Program-made: the position numbers and the translations under genes | Shown: positions 30,501 through 38,371 of the stretch, in pieces | Position numbering within the stretch: position 1 is the stretch's first letter | Layout of the letters: every line of letters starts with the position of its first letter | Source of the DNA: Alteromonadaceae bacterium BrNp21-10 | GTDB lineage: Bacteria > Pseudomonadota > Gammaproteobacteria > Enterobacterales > Alteromonadaceae | NCBI GenBank assembly: GCA_030418115.1 | Contig: JAUHQD010000001.1 | Span: forward strand, 744,001-808,000 | Direction: 5' to 3' | Length of the DNA: 64,000 bases | The notes under the pieces: model-generated | Told to the model about the DNA's origin: nothing | The model's input: only the letters and a program-made list of their open reading frames with translations | Database searches by the model: none

Positions 30501-30667
30501 GCACGGGAAATTCGAGATCCAGTTACCGCAATTTTTTCTATTTTTGCTTCTTCTGCTTGTTGATTGTCCTGAGCGAGGGTAGTACCCGGGATTAATGCCA
30601 TCCCTACAGCCATCGCAATCATTGATATGTTGCTAGTGTAGGAAATAAAATTGTGTTGTTTTTTCAT
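27575..30667 (-). CDS. TonB-dependent outer-membrane receptor
   Basis: A 1030-residue outer-membrane transporter, probably for the glycan oligosaccharides released by the neighbouring hydrolases. ATG at 30667 is chosen since GGAGAG lies 8 bases before it; the frame opens 14 codons earlier without a ribosome site. After the signal peptide (cleaved near TLAQ) come the plug domain (EEFVLSGTQNIEQLLLDTPQ, TLNLRNFGSTRNLVLVNGRR, GGSSAVYGSDAITGVVNFIM) and a large beta-barrel ending in an aromatic residue (ASINTHF). The RHARGNP-type N-terminal SusC extension and a SusD partner are absent, as expected outside Bacteroidetes. Four cysteines in the barrel loops may pair. Confidence 0.93.
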   Translation of the reverse strand: MKKQHNFISYTSNISMIAMAVGMALIPGTTLAQDNQQAEEAKIEKIAVTGSRISRAGFNSSTPVSVVDEEEFVLSGTQNIEQLLLDTPQFSGNQLDGPKANTVQAGQPVGVSTLNLRNFGSTRNLVLVNGRRFAITGPAMTTDINTIPAALIKRSEIVTGGSSAVYGSDAITGVVNFIMKDDFEGVELNVQSTWDQPTKTPTYSLDLTLGGNFDDNKGNLTASIGYLNRGGFTAEDLGGFAGASLSDGCVTADSFSKNGAGTPLSVPSGQTCSGAGGRLGFVGGGSSNVPNGRIGNLPLFGSANSDPEFDAALTAAGLQGMTSLGAIFDNQGSGVRPFESPADRFDLGPNSYVVTPQERWMANVFGNYDFNDHATGYMEAHFSSNIAKVQIAPSNISGNFLFETNSPYLSSEMQNILTLLDQRESGQSTITAGTSSMTTTPNDGLAIVNYGRRFNDLPTRSADADHQVFRTVVGIRGDIDNLSDSFLYDLSYDVYYSYAKTTEVDVQIGSVSLSRIQQTLLSENGEAPLLNLFGNGNITAAAADAIGISAVSKIEAQQEVAVASLTGVAFDMPAGPVDFAVGFEWRDASSAYIPDSFLSSGDVSGWNSARATTGSQTVQEIFGEVRIPILADQPGIERLDLNGAFRYSDYDVGSEDGVWTYSTGIDWAVNSDLTFRGQFQHAIRAPNIGELFGGQGSDGPTAIDPCASGQPASGQTQAVKDVCVATGVPASAVFTDGVQPSPFLRQIRGGNPDLNPEESDTTTLGVIFQPSQVRGLAVAIDYFNIELEDAIAPLGGGGLQNVLDLCYSTLQDASSVYCQAINRDPTSGQIAAPTYVFTANANIGGIKTSGIDFQANYSFDSDGEWLGRGSNWNISTSWTYTDEFTVTPIQELPELTNECVGAWGGTCGQPLPEWKGTTRVTWNNGPATVSLRARYIGELTTDRIVVPEARGEDAPSVDSFTKATIDSYVYFDLTGGYALSEDTQVTVGLRNIFDKEPPVVGSLAQGGVNSIPATYDVQGRVLFASINTHF

Positions 30668-31080
30668 TTTTATGCTCTCCAAGTATTTATAGAGTGATTG
30701 CTTAAACACCTATTAGATTTATTTTATTACTTAGTCTCATTTTGCTTAACTATTGCACTGAGTTAACTTAAAAGTCACATCCAGTCGTATCCGCAGCATT
30801 AAAAATACACTTCAAAACATTTACGGTCAATATCAATCATTACATTTTATTAACTTAAAATTGACATAGAGCTTGTAAAATAAATACAATCCCAGTATCA
30901 GCTTGGATATAACAGGTTTTTAATGGAGCAACATGGACTCATTTATTTTTATGTACTTATGAAGGTTGGTGATTTAATTTGAATGTTGCATGACGTTTTA
31001 AATAGTCTCCACTCATAAATAGTCATTGGTAACAACAAGGTTGCCAATATTAACTCTTACGTAATCAGGTTAAATACGAT
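30668..31080. promoter_or_regulatory. 413-base divergent regulatory gap
   Basis: This gap separates the receptor (minus) from the GH43 gene (plus) and must hold both promoters. It is AT-rich. The one clear structure is the inverted repeat ATTGGTAAC/GTTGCCAAT at 31025-31048. No small gene is evident. Confidence 0.6.
31025..31048. repeat. Inverted repeat before the GH43 gene
   Basis: ATTGGTAAC and GTTGCCAAT (8 of 9 pairs) are spaced by 6 bases, 33 bases before the GH43 ATG. It could be an operator or a 5'-UTR hairpin. Confidence 0.4.
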
Positions 31081-32679
31081 ATGCGAATACAACTCTATTC
31101 TTTATTTTTACTTTTAACGGCATCTCTTCAAGTCGCTTTTGCAGATGCTTGGCAGTCAGACTTAGAAAATGGACTCTATAAAAACCCAGTGTTATTTGCT
31201 GACTACTCCGATCCAGACATGATTAGAGTGGGAGATGATTTTTATATGGTGTCTTCAAGTTTTAATGTAATGCCGGGGATCCCAATATTGCATTCAAAGG
31301 ATTTAGTTAACTGGAGCATAATTGGTCACGTTTATAATAATATTCCATTGGAAAAATTTGATAAGCCATCACATGGCAATGGTTCTTGGGCTCCTTCGAT
31401 TCGTTATCACAATGGCCAGTTTTATGTTTACTTTTGTACGCCGCACACCGGTTTGTTCGTTGCTACAGCCAAAGATCCTAAGGGTCCTTGGACGTTAGAA
31501 CAAATGGCGGATGTAGAATTATGGGAAGACCCTACACCATTTTGGGATGATGATGGTAACGCCTACCTTATTCGCGGAAAGCTAAGAGCTGACATCCTTT
31601 ATATACACAAAATGAGTAACGATGGTAAAAGATTGTTAGATGATGGACAGGTAATATTTAAGGATCTTGAATCCCAACCTGTTATTGAAGGCCCGAAGGT
31701 GCTTAAAAAAGACGGTTATTATTATATTTTTGCGCCCGCTGGTGGCGTCAAAGTAGGTTGGCAAGCGGTTTTGCGTTCCAAAAATATATATGGGCCTTAT
31801 GAAAATAGAACCATATTGCACAAAGGTAATACCGACATTAACGGTCCACATCAAGGTGGGGTTGTACAGTTGAAATCCGGTGAGTGGTGGTTTATGCATT
31901 TCCAGGATAGAGGTTTGTACGGCCGCATTGCTCACCTACAACCGGTATTTTGGAAAGAGGGGTGGCCAACAATGGGGGAAGATCAAAATAGTGATGGCAT
32001 TGGTGAGCCCGTTGCCCAATATAGAAAACCTAATGTAGGTGCTGTTCACCCTATCGCTGTGCCACAAACCTCAGATGAATTTAATCAGGATAAATTAGGC
32101 TTACAGTGGCAATGGCATGCTAATCCTCAAAATGATTGGTATTCATTAAATAAAGCTAACCCTGGTCATATAAGATTGTTTGCCGAACAAAATTTGACTC
32201 AGTTTGGTAATTTACGTTTTGTTGGTAATCAACTATTACAAAAATTCTCATCGCCGGGTTTTAGTGTCACCACAAAGATCAGTTTTTACCCTGATCAATT
32301 AAACGATAAAAGCGGGTTGGTCATCAACGGTCAGCAATGGGGCTATATTGCACTGCATAAAACTCAAGAAGGAGTACGCCTTGGGGTTTTTAAAGGGCAT
32401 TACGAGCAATATGATGATGCTACAGTCGAACTTGAATCGGTTACTGCTCAACCAAACCAAGATGGACAGTTTGAATACTATCTGAAAGTAGACGTTGAGC
32501 CTAACGGCCAATATCAATTTTCATACAGTGTTGAAGGTAAGCATTTTCAAACTATGGGGCCAATGCTACAGGCTACCGCTGGTGTATGGATTGGTGCCAA
32601 AGTAGGATTGTTTTCACTCAGTCCCAGTATTGTTAAGAGTCAGGGATACGCGGATTTTGATTGGTTTAGAATGCATTAA
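31081..32679 (+). CDS. Glycoside hydrolase family 43 enzyme, secreted
   Basis: A 532-residue exported enzyme with signal peptide (cleavage near QVAFA-DA). Residues about 30-320 form the five-bladed propeller of GH43, with the catalytic base Asp44 in DYSDPDMIRVGDDFYMV, the pKa-modulating Asp in EDPTPFWDDDG and the general acid Glu203 in VIEGPKVLKK. Residues about 340-532 are a concanavalin-like beta-sandwich (GH43 C2). GH43 enzymes are beta-xylosidases or alpha-arabinofuranosidases; xylose- or arabinose-bearing side chains on a rhamnose glycan are therefore likely. The next gene starts 28 bases later. Confidence 0.9.
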   Translation: MRIQLYSLFLLLTASLQVAFADAWQSDLENGLYKNPVLFADYSDPDMIRVGDDFYMVSSSFNVMPGIPILHSKDLVNWSIIGHVYNNIPLEKFDKPSHGNGSWAPSIRYHNGQFYVYFCTPHTGLFVATAKDPKGPWTLEQMADVELWEDPTPFWDDDGNAYLIRGKLRADILYIHKMSNDGKRLLDDGQVIFKDLESQPVIEGPKVLKKDGYYYIFAPAGGVKVGWQAVLRSKNIYGPYENRTILHKGNTDINGPHQGGVVQLKSGEWWFMHFQDRGLYGRIAHLQPVFWKEGWPTMGEDQNSDGIGEPVAQYRKPNVGAVHPIAVPQTSDEFNQDKLGLQWQWHANPQNDWYSLNKANPGHIRLFAEQNLTQFGNLRFVGNQLLQKFSSPGFSVTTKISFYPDQLNDKSGLVINGQQWGYIALHKTQEGVRLGVFKGHYEQYDDATVELESVTAQPNQDGQFEYYLKVDVEPNGQYQFSYSVEGKHFQTMGPMLQATAGVWIGAKVGLFSLSPSIVKSQGYADFDWFRMH

Positions 32680-32707
32680 TTAACGAATACAAATGACAGG
32701 AATAATA

Positions 32708-34840
32708 ATGAAGTACCTTACTCAATACGGCAGCATACTATTTGTTGTCCTAATTATAACAGTCACTGGTTGTGCAGATAACAGTAAAATAGATAGACAA
32801 GCCTTAGTGAGTCGCCACAATCCTCAACTAGAGCAAATAGATCTACAGTCTCCTTTTACTGTAGGCAATGGCCAGTTTACTTTTACTGCTGACATTACCG
32901 GTTTTCAAAGTTTTCCAGAAGAATATTTTCAGGAAGGTACACCACTAGAAACCAAAGCTCGCTGGGCGTGGCATAGTCGTGATAATCCAACTAACTTTAC
33001 TTTAGACAATGCCGCAGAGGCTTACGATGCTTATGGTAAAACAGTTAACTTTCCAACCAATATGGATTCTGACGCGGGACAATGGTTAAGGCAAAATCCT
33101 CACGATTTACCCTTTGCACGTATCGCGATGAATTATAAAGGACAAGCGTTACGTCTAGAACAAGTCTCGGCTATACAACAGTCTTTAAACCTATGGCAAG
33201 GTCAGCTAAATAGCCATTTTAAGTTGAATGGAACCGAGGTAAAGGTAACAACGGTTGCTGGAAAAAATAACGATACTGTTGCCTTCGAAGTGAAATCAGA
33301 GCTGTTAAATCAACAACAACTTAGTATCAATTTGGCTTTCCCTCGAGGTTATGATTTAGCCATAAAAAACACACCGAATATGATATGGAACGAAGATGAA
33401 CAACATACAACCAGTATTCTAAATCAAGACGAACAGTCTGCGTTGTTTCTACGTCAAGTCGATGACCATCAACATTGGGTGAAGGTACATTGGCAAGGTA
33501 AAGCCAAGCTGGTCAAGTACAAAGACCACCAATATCAATTGCAATTATTAGCTAGTAACACCGCAACCAATGCCTTCAGCCTAAGTGTCGAGTTTGCTCA
33601 AGCCGATAATGCAATTCGAAAAAATACCTTTGAAGAGGTTGTTAAATCAGCTTCAAAGGGTTGGCTTCAATTCTGGAATAGTGGTGCTGCCATTGATTTT
33701 AGCGGTAGTTCGTCACCTCTAGCTTACGAGCTAGAACGTCGGGTCATACTTAGCCAATATTTAATGGCAGTTCAAGAGAGAGCGTCCATTCCTGCGCAAG
33801 AAACAGGGCTAACAAGTAGTTCATGGTATGGCAAGTTTCACACTGAAATGACGTGGTGGCACAGTGCCCATTGGGCGTTATGGGGACGAAGCCAATATAC
33901 TGAAAAGGTGCTTGATTGGTATATTGATCACCTAGATGTGGCTAAACAAACCGCCCAACAACGGGGATTAAAAGGAGCGCGCTGGTCAAAAATGGTGGGG
34001 CCTGAAGGTCGCGAAAGTCCCGGAGGTAATCCACTTATTATTTGGAACCAGCCACAGCCAATTGATTTAGCGGAATTGGTGTATCTCAATAACCCTAATC
34101 TGGAAACCGTAAAACGCTACGCGACATTAGTTGACGAAACGGCCCGTGGCTTGTCTTCAATGCTGACGTGGGAAGATGAACAACAACGCTATTCACTTAA
34201 CCCTCCCATCTGGATAGCCCAAGAACATTACGATGTTACAGAATCAAAAAACCCCTCTTTTGAGCTTAGTTACTGGCGTACGGCCTTACAAAAGGCACAG
34301 TTATGGCGTCAACGTTTGGGGATGCAACCAGAACCGTTATGGCAAAAACAAATAGAGCTGATGGCTGCTTTACCACAAAAAGATGATAAATATGTCGCCA
34401 TTGAAGCTATCCCTGATACTTTTGACAACATTGATAGTCGCAATGATCATCCTGCAATGTTAGCGCCATGGGGGCTGCTTGCTGATGATCGTGTCGATGT
34501 TGCAGTGATGGCCAATACTCTCGATGCCGTAATGAAAACCTGGGATTTCGAAAAACGTATTTGGGGATGGGATTATCCCATGATTGCGATGACTGCCACT
34601 AAGCTTAATCAACCTCAAGTGGCTATTGATGCGTTACTAATGGATGCCCATAACAATCATTATATGGTTAACGGTCATTGCCCTCAGAAGAAAGTGGGCT
34701 TAGCCGTTTATCTTCCTGCTAATGGAGCATTATTGTCCGCGGTGGCTAAATTAGCGACCGCTAATGTAGATAGTCCTACATTTGGTTTTCCCGATAATGG
34801 GTTATGGCAGGTAAAAGCCGAAGGATTTTTAGCTCAATAA
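32708..34840 (+). CDS. Lipoprotein resembling six-hairpin glycosidases, family unknown
   Basis: A 710-residue lipoprotein: the signal MKYLTQYGSILFVVLIITVTGC ends in a lipobox with the lipidated cysteine. I start at 32708 because AGGA precedes this ATG; the ATG at 32693 has no ribosome site. Residues about 40-300 look like a beta-sandwich (SPFTVGNGQFTFTADITG), and the rest looks like an (alpha/alpha)6 barrel: SSWYGKFHTEMTWWHSAHWALWGR (about 370-395), MVGPEGRESPGG (about 435), WIAQEHYD (about 500) and YLPANGALLSAVAKLA near the end. The layout recalls GH65/GH95-type enzymes, in which a glutamate in a GP-E segment is catalytic. I cannot place it in a CAZy family. Its setting beside GH43 and the kinase makes it a candidate alpha-L-rhamnosidase or related hydrolase; that is inference. 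Confidence 0.75.
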   Translation: MKYLTQYGSILFVVLIITVTGCADNSKIDRQALVSRHNPQLEQIDLQSPFTVGNGQFTFTADITGFQSFPEEYFQEGTPLETKARWAWHSRDNPTNFTLDNAAEAYDAYGKTVNFPTNMDSDAGQWLRQNPHDLPFARIAMNYKGQALRLEQVSAIQQSLNLWQGQLNSHFKLNGTEVKVTTVAGKNNDTVAFEVKSELLNQQQLSINLAFPRGYDLAIKNTPNMIWNEDEQHTTSILNQDEQSALFLRQVDDHQHWVKVHWQGKAKLVKYKDHQYQLQLLASNTATNAFSLSVEFAQADNAIRKNTFEEVVKSASKGWLQFWNSGAAIDFSGSSSPLAYELERRVILSQYLMAVQERASIPAQETGLTSSSWYGKFHTEMTWWHSAHWALWGRSQYTEKVLDWYIDHLDVAKQTAQQRGLKGARWSKMVGPEGRESPGGNPLIIWNQPQPIDLAELVYLNNPNLETVKRYATLVDETARGLSSMLTWEDEQQRYSLNPPIWIAQEHYDVTESKNPSFELSYWRTALQKAQLWRQRLGMQPEPLWQKQIELMAALPQKDDKYVAIEAIPDTFDNIDSRNDHPAMLAPWGLLADDRVDVAVMANTLDAVMKTWDFEKRIWGWDYPMIAMTATKLNQPQVAIDALLMDAHNNHYMVNGHCPQKKVGLAVYLPANGALLSAVAKLATANVDSPTFGFPDNGLWQVKAEGFLAQ

Positions 34841-35193
34841 CAATATATTTTTAGTGAACCGGCTGCGCTGTATCGAGGTACATTATTCCTTTATTGTTTA
34901 ATGTCCTAGTACAGCAATGCAGTAATAATAATTTAACAATGCCACGAACTTAATAACAACAATAATCATAATGTCATCCTCATTAATTATAATTCAATCA
35001 TTTGTGGTCATTATATTGTCAATAGTAATCACGTGTGCTCTAATGCTGTTAAATTTGTTAAGTCCTTTTACGTAGTTGTTAACATCTGTCGGTGTTGATG
35101 AGTAAAGATAATGCTTGTTTAAATTAAATAATGGGCTACTTAACATCATTTTTTGCAATTTAACTAAAACAAATATGCATTGGAGTGTTGTAT
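34841..35193. other. 353-base AT-rich gap before the permease gene
   Basis: No gene, terminator or clear repeat is seen; a promoter for the permease-kinase pair is expected here. Confidence 0.6.
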
Positions 35194-36879
35194 ATGCAAA
35201 ACCACGAGTTTGAACGGTTGCCGGTTGCAACAAATCGCCTACAGCCAGCAAGACATTTTGCCGCAAGTTATGCCGGTGAGCATGTTGCTGGAACAGAATT
35301 TGTTATTGGGGCGATGTTTGTAACATGGGGGGTTGGAACCAGTGATATCTTATTGGGATTATTATTAGGGAATCTATTAGCTGTACTCACTTGGGCACTA
35401 GTTTGCGCTCCTATAGCAGTTAATACACGCCTTACTCTTTATGCCTATTTAGAAAAAATATCTGGCCCGGGTACTATTAAACTGTATTCCATTGTCAACG
35501 GCGCTTTGTTCTGTGTATTAGCCGGCACCATGATCACCGTTTCGGCATCGGCAGTAAGAATTCTATTTAATATTCCTCCTCAAGTTAACTGGTACCCCAC
35601 TGATGCAGGTTTTGTCGCTGTGGCATTGATTGTGGGTGCGGTAGTGGTAGTTATTGCTGCAAAGGGATTTAAACGGGTGGCGCAGTTTGCTGAAGTATGT
35701 GCACCGTGGATGATTTTAATGTTTTTTGCTGGGGCAATGGCATTGCTACCCTTATTAGCGAGTGTAACCTCTGGAATAGATGGTATTAACAGTTTTGCAG
35801 ATTTCAAAGTCGTCGCGGATCAATACATTTGGGTCGAAGGCGATGGTGAATTAGGTTTTTGGCATGTTGCTGCATTTGCATGGGTGTGTAACTTTGCAAT
35901 GCATGGCGGCTTATCAGATATGACAGTACTGCGCTTTGCTCGCAAAGCCAACTATGGCTATTTCTCAGCTCTTGGGATGTTTATCGGGCATTTTGCCGCA
36001 TGGATTTGCGCAGGTATTATGGGAGCGGGTGCCGCCGTTTTATTAAAAACATCGTTAACTGCATTAGATGCCGGCGAAGTTGCTTTTCAAGCATTAGGAA
36101 CCGCTGGGATTATTGCTGTAATAATCGCCGGTTGGACCACGTCAAACCCCACCATTTACCGTGCAGGGTTGGCATTTCAATCGCTAAATCCTAAATGGGA
36201 TAGGGTTAAAGTCACCATTGTTACCGGAGCAATAACAACAATAATTGCTTGCTTCCCTTTTGTATTTTCAAAGTTAATGGATTTTGTCAGCATAATGGGG
36301 TTGATTTTGGCACCCATTGGAGCGGTCATTGTTACTGAACATTGGTTATTTCCACGTTTTGGATTAACCCGTTATTGGTCTTTCTATAAGAATAATTATA
36401 CTAACTGGGCTGCGATTATTGCTTGGGGCGGCGCTTTAGTGACGGCAATATTATGTTACTCAATGGGTGTGCATCAGTTCTTTCTTATTCCCCCTAGTTG
36501 GATTGCGGCAACAGTAATTTATCTGCTACTTGCCAAAATCTTTGGGGCGGCAAATCACTATCCACAACAACAAGCAGAAGAACAACAATTAAAACAACGT
36601 GTAGCGGACGAAGCCAAAGCATTAGCGTTGCAAAGTAGTGCGGCTAAAACAGTATCAACAACCAAAAGCCTTAAGTTGGTTGTACTGGCATGGTTGTCTA
36701 TCATCAGTTTGATCGTTTGCGCAGGGCTAGCAATGGCCAGTTGGCAACAACATTTAAGTTTAGCTAGCTTTCAATCAATACTGATTTGGCCAAGCTTAAT
36801 TTATTTTGTGACAGCTACCCTATGGGCGATAGAACGAGAAAAACAAGATGTGCTAACGGCTAACGGTGCTAGTGCCTGA
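35194..36879 (+). CDS. NCS1-family (cytosine permease-like) transporter
   Basis: A 561-residue inner-membrane protein with about 12 hydrophobic segments between residues 35 and 550, resembling purine/cytosine permeases (ASYAGEHVAGTEFVIGAMFVTWGVG and a GWTTSNPTIYRAGLAFQSL helix). The ATG at 35194 follows GGAG at 8 bases. Family members move nucleobases, allantoin or hydantoins with sodium or protons. Here its stop overlaps the start of the sugar kinase by one base, and it is the only inner-membrane transporter in the rhamnose locus, so it probably imports rhamnose or an oligosaccharide product. That role is context only. An insert of glutamine/alanine-rich sequence lies near residues 455-495. 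Confidence 0.88.
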   Translation: MQNHEFERLPVATNRLQPARHFAASYAGEHVAGTEFVIGAMFVTWGVGTSDILLGLLLGNLLAVLTWALVCAPIAVNTRLTLYAYLEKISGPGTIKLYSIVNGALFCVLAGTMITVSASAVRILFNIPPQVNWYPTDAGFVAVALIVGAVVVVIAAKGFKRVAQFAEVCAPWMILMFFAGAMALLPLLASVTSGIDGINSFADFKVVADQYIWVEGDGELGFWHVAAFAWVCNFAMHGGLSDMTVLRFARKANYGYFSALGMFIGHFAAWICAGIMGAGAAVLLKTSLTALDAGEVAFQALGTAGIIAVIIAGWTTSNPTIYRAGLAFQSLNPKWDRVKVTIVTGAITTIIACFPFVFSKLMDFVSIMGLILAPIGAVIVTEHWLFPRFGLTRYWSFYKNNYTNWAAIIAWGGALVTAILCYSMGVHQFFLIPPSWIAATVIYLLLAKIFGAANHYPQQQAEEQQLKQRVADEAKALALQSSAAKTVSTTKSLKLVVLAWLSIISLIVCAGLAMASWQQHLSLASFQSILIWPSLIYFVTATLWAIEREKQDVLTANGASA

Positions 36880-38270
36880 TGAGTAATTGTTTTATCTTCG
36901 ATATTGGTAAAACCAACATTAAATGTGTGTTGTTTGATGGCAATGGGCATCAATTATGGTCACGTAGTCGTCCTAATATTTATGGGTATGATGGTGATTA
37001 TCCTTATGTTGATGTTGATGCAATTTGGGATTGGCTATTACGTTCAATTGAATTAGCTAATGAAGTTGCCACGATAGAGGCAATAAATGTCAGTACACAT
37101 GGTGCGTGCGCTGTACTTCTGGATAAAAAAGGGCAGTTGGTATTACCGGTGTTGGATTACGAACAACCCATCCCTGAATCCATTAGCGATGAATATAATG
37201 ATATACGTCCCGATTTTTCAGACACTTTTTCGCCTAGCTTACCGTTAGGGTTAAATTTAGGTCGTCAACTATTTTGGTTGAAAAAACGTTATGCAACTGA
37301 GTTTAATCACGCCAAGACCCTACTCATGTATCCCCAATATTGGGTATGGAAATTAACCGGAAAAGCAATAACGGAAGTAACATCATTGGGTTGCCATACC
37401 GATATGTGGCAACCTGCTCAACAACGTTTTTCATCTTTGGTCGATACATTACAAATTAGAGGCCTAATGCCACCAATTAAAGCGGCTTATGACGTTATTG
37501 GTCAGCCACGAGATGAAGTATGTAAACAAACAAAACTAACACCTAATTGCCAGGTTTTTTCGGGTGTACATGATTCAAATGCTGGTTTTGCCCGATACCT
37601 ACATAGTTTATCGAATAAGCCTATTACATTGGTATCCACTGGAACGTGGATCATTAGCATGACAAATGAACCTCGGCTTAAAGTATTGCAACAAAGTAAA
37701 GATACTCTGGCGAATGTGAGTGTTTCTGGACAACTATTATCCTGTGCTCGTTTTATGGGAGGCCGCGAGTTTGAAGAAATTTGCCTGCTTACTCATACCG
37801 ATGAATCCGCCGAATATGACATTGAAGATTTATGGCAGTTGGTAATCGAAGATATTTTTGCATTACCTTGCTTTAGTCAAGGGGGAGGGCCGTTTGCCGG
37901 TCAACATGGGGAAATTATTGGTAAGCCACAATCAGGTAAAGCGTTGGCGAGTATGTATTTAGCACTAATGATTGATTACCAACTTGATCTACTGGGTATT
38001 GTTGGTGATGTGGTTTTTGGCAGTATGTCGAAAAAGAATACATTAATGTGTCAAGTATTAGCGCAGCTTCGTCCACACCAATCAATATTACTTTCGGGGG
38101 ATAGTGCGGGTACCGTGAAAGGGGCATGGTGCTTGACGCGCTGGGATAACCCGCCAGCTCATACCCTACTCAACTTGGATGTTGCTAAAGCAACTCAAAT
38201 TAAAGGGCTAGCAGGATATCGAGATCGTTGGCGGAATTTATCGGAAATGACCAACGAAATAGCCTGTTAA
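36879..38270 (+). CDS. FGGY-family carbohydrate kinase, probable rhamnulokinase
   Basis: A 463-residue kinase of the FGGY family. The first phosphate loop FDIGKTNIKCVLFDG lies at residues 8-22; the catalytic aspartate is in SGVHDSNAGFARY near residue 230 and the adenosine region in VSTGTWIISMTNEP. Given the rhamnose isomerase and aldolase in the locus, the missing step is phosphorylation of L-rhamnulose to rhamnulose-1-phosphate, and this is the only kinase present. It overlaps the permease gene by one base (TGATG), which suggests translational coupling. The exact sugar specificity is inferred. Confidence 0.88.
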   Translation: MSNCFIFDIGKTNIKCVLFDGNGHQLWSRSRPNIYGYDGDYPYVDVDAIWDWLLRSIELANEVATIEAINVSTHGACAVLLDKKGQLVLPVLDYEQPIPESISDEYNDIRPDFSDTFSPSLPLGLNLGRQLFWLKKRYATEFNHAKTLLMYPQYWVWKLTGKAITEVTSLGCHTDMWQPAQQRFSSLVDTLQIRGLMPPIKAAYDVIGQPRDEVCKQTKLTPNCQVFSGVHDSNAGFARYLHSLSNKPITLVSTGTWIISMTNEPRLKVLQQSKDTLANVSVSGQLLSCARFMGGREFEEICLLTHTDESAEYDIEDLWQLVIEDIFALPCFSQGGGPFAGQHGEIIGKPQSGKALASMYLALMIDYQLDLLGIVGDVVFGSMSKKNTLMCQVLAQLRPHQSILLSGDSAGTVKGAWCLTRWDNPPAHTLLNLDVAKATQIKGLAGYRDRWRNLSEMTNEIAC

Positions 38271-38371
38271 CTGTTGTTCTAGGAAACCAATTTGTCAATT
38301 TGAATAGCCGCAGCATTGTTGCGGAATTAATGTGAAATTTGGGGATATAACCCAATAAATGGAAGAGTGAA

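Noticed and set aside
27575-30667. SusC/SusD-type system
   Set aside because: There is no SusD-like lipoprotein next to the receptor; the lipoprotein at 32708 is a hydrolase-like protein.
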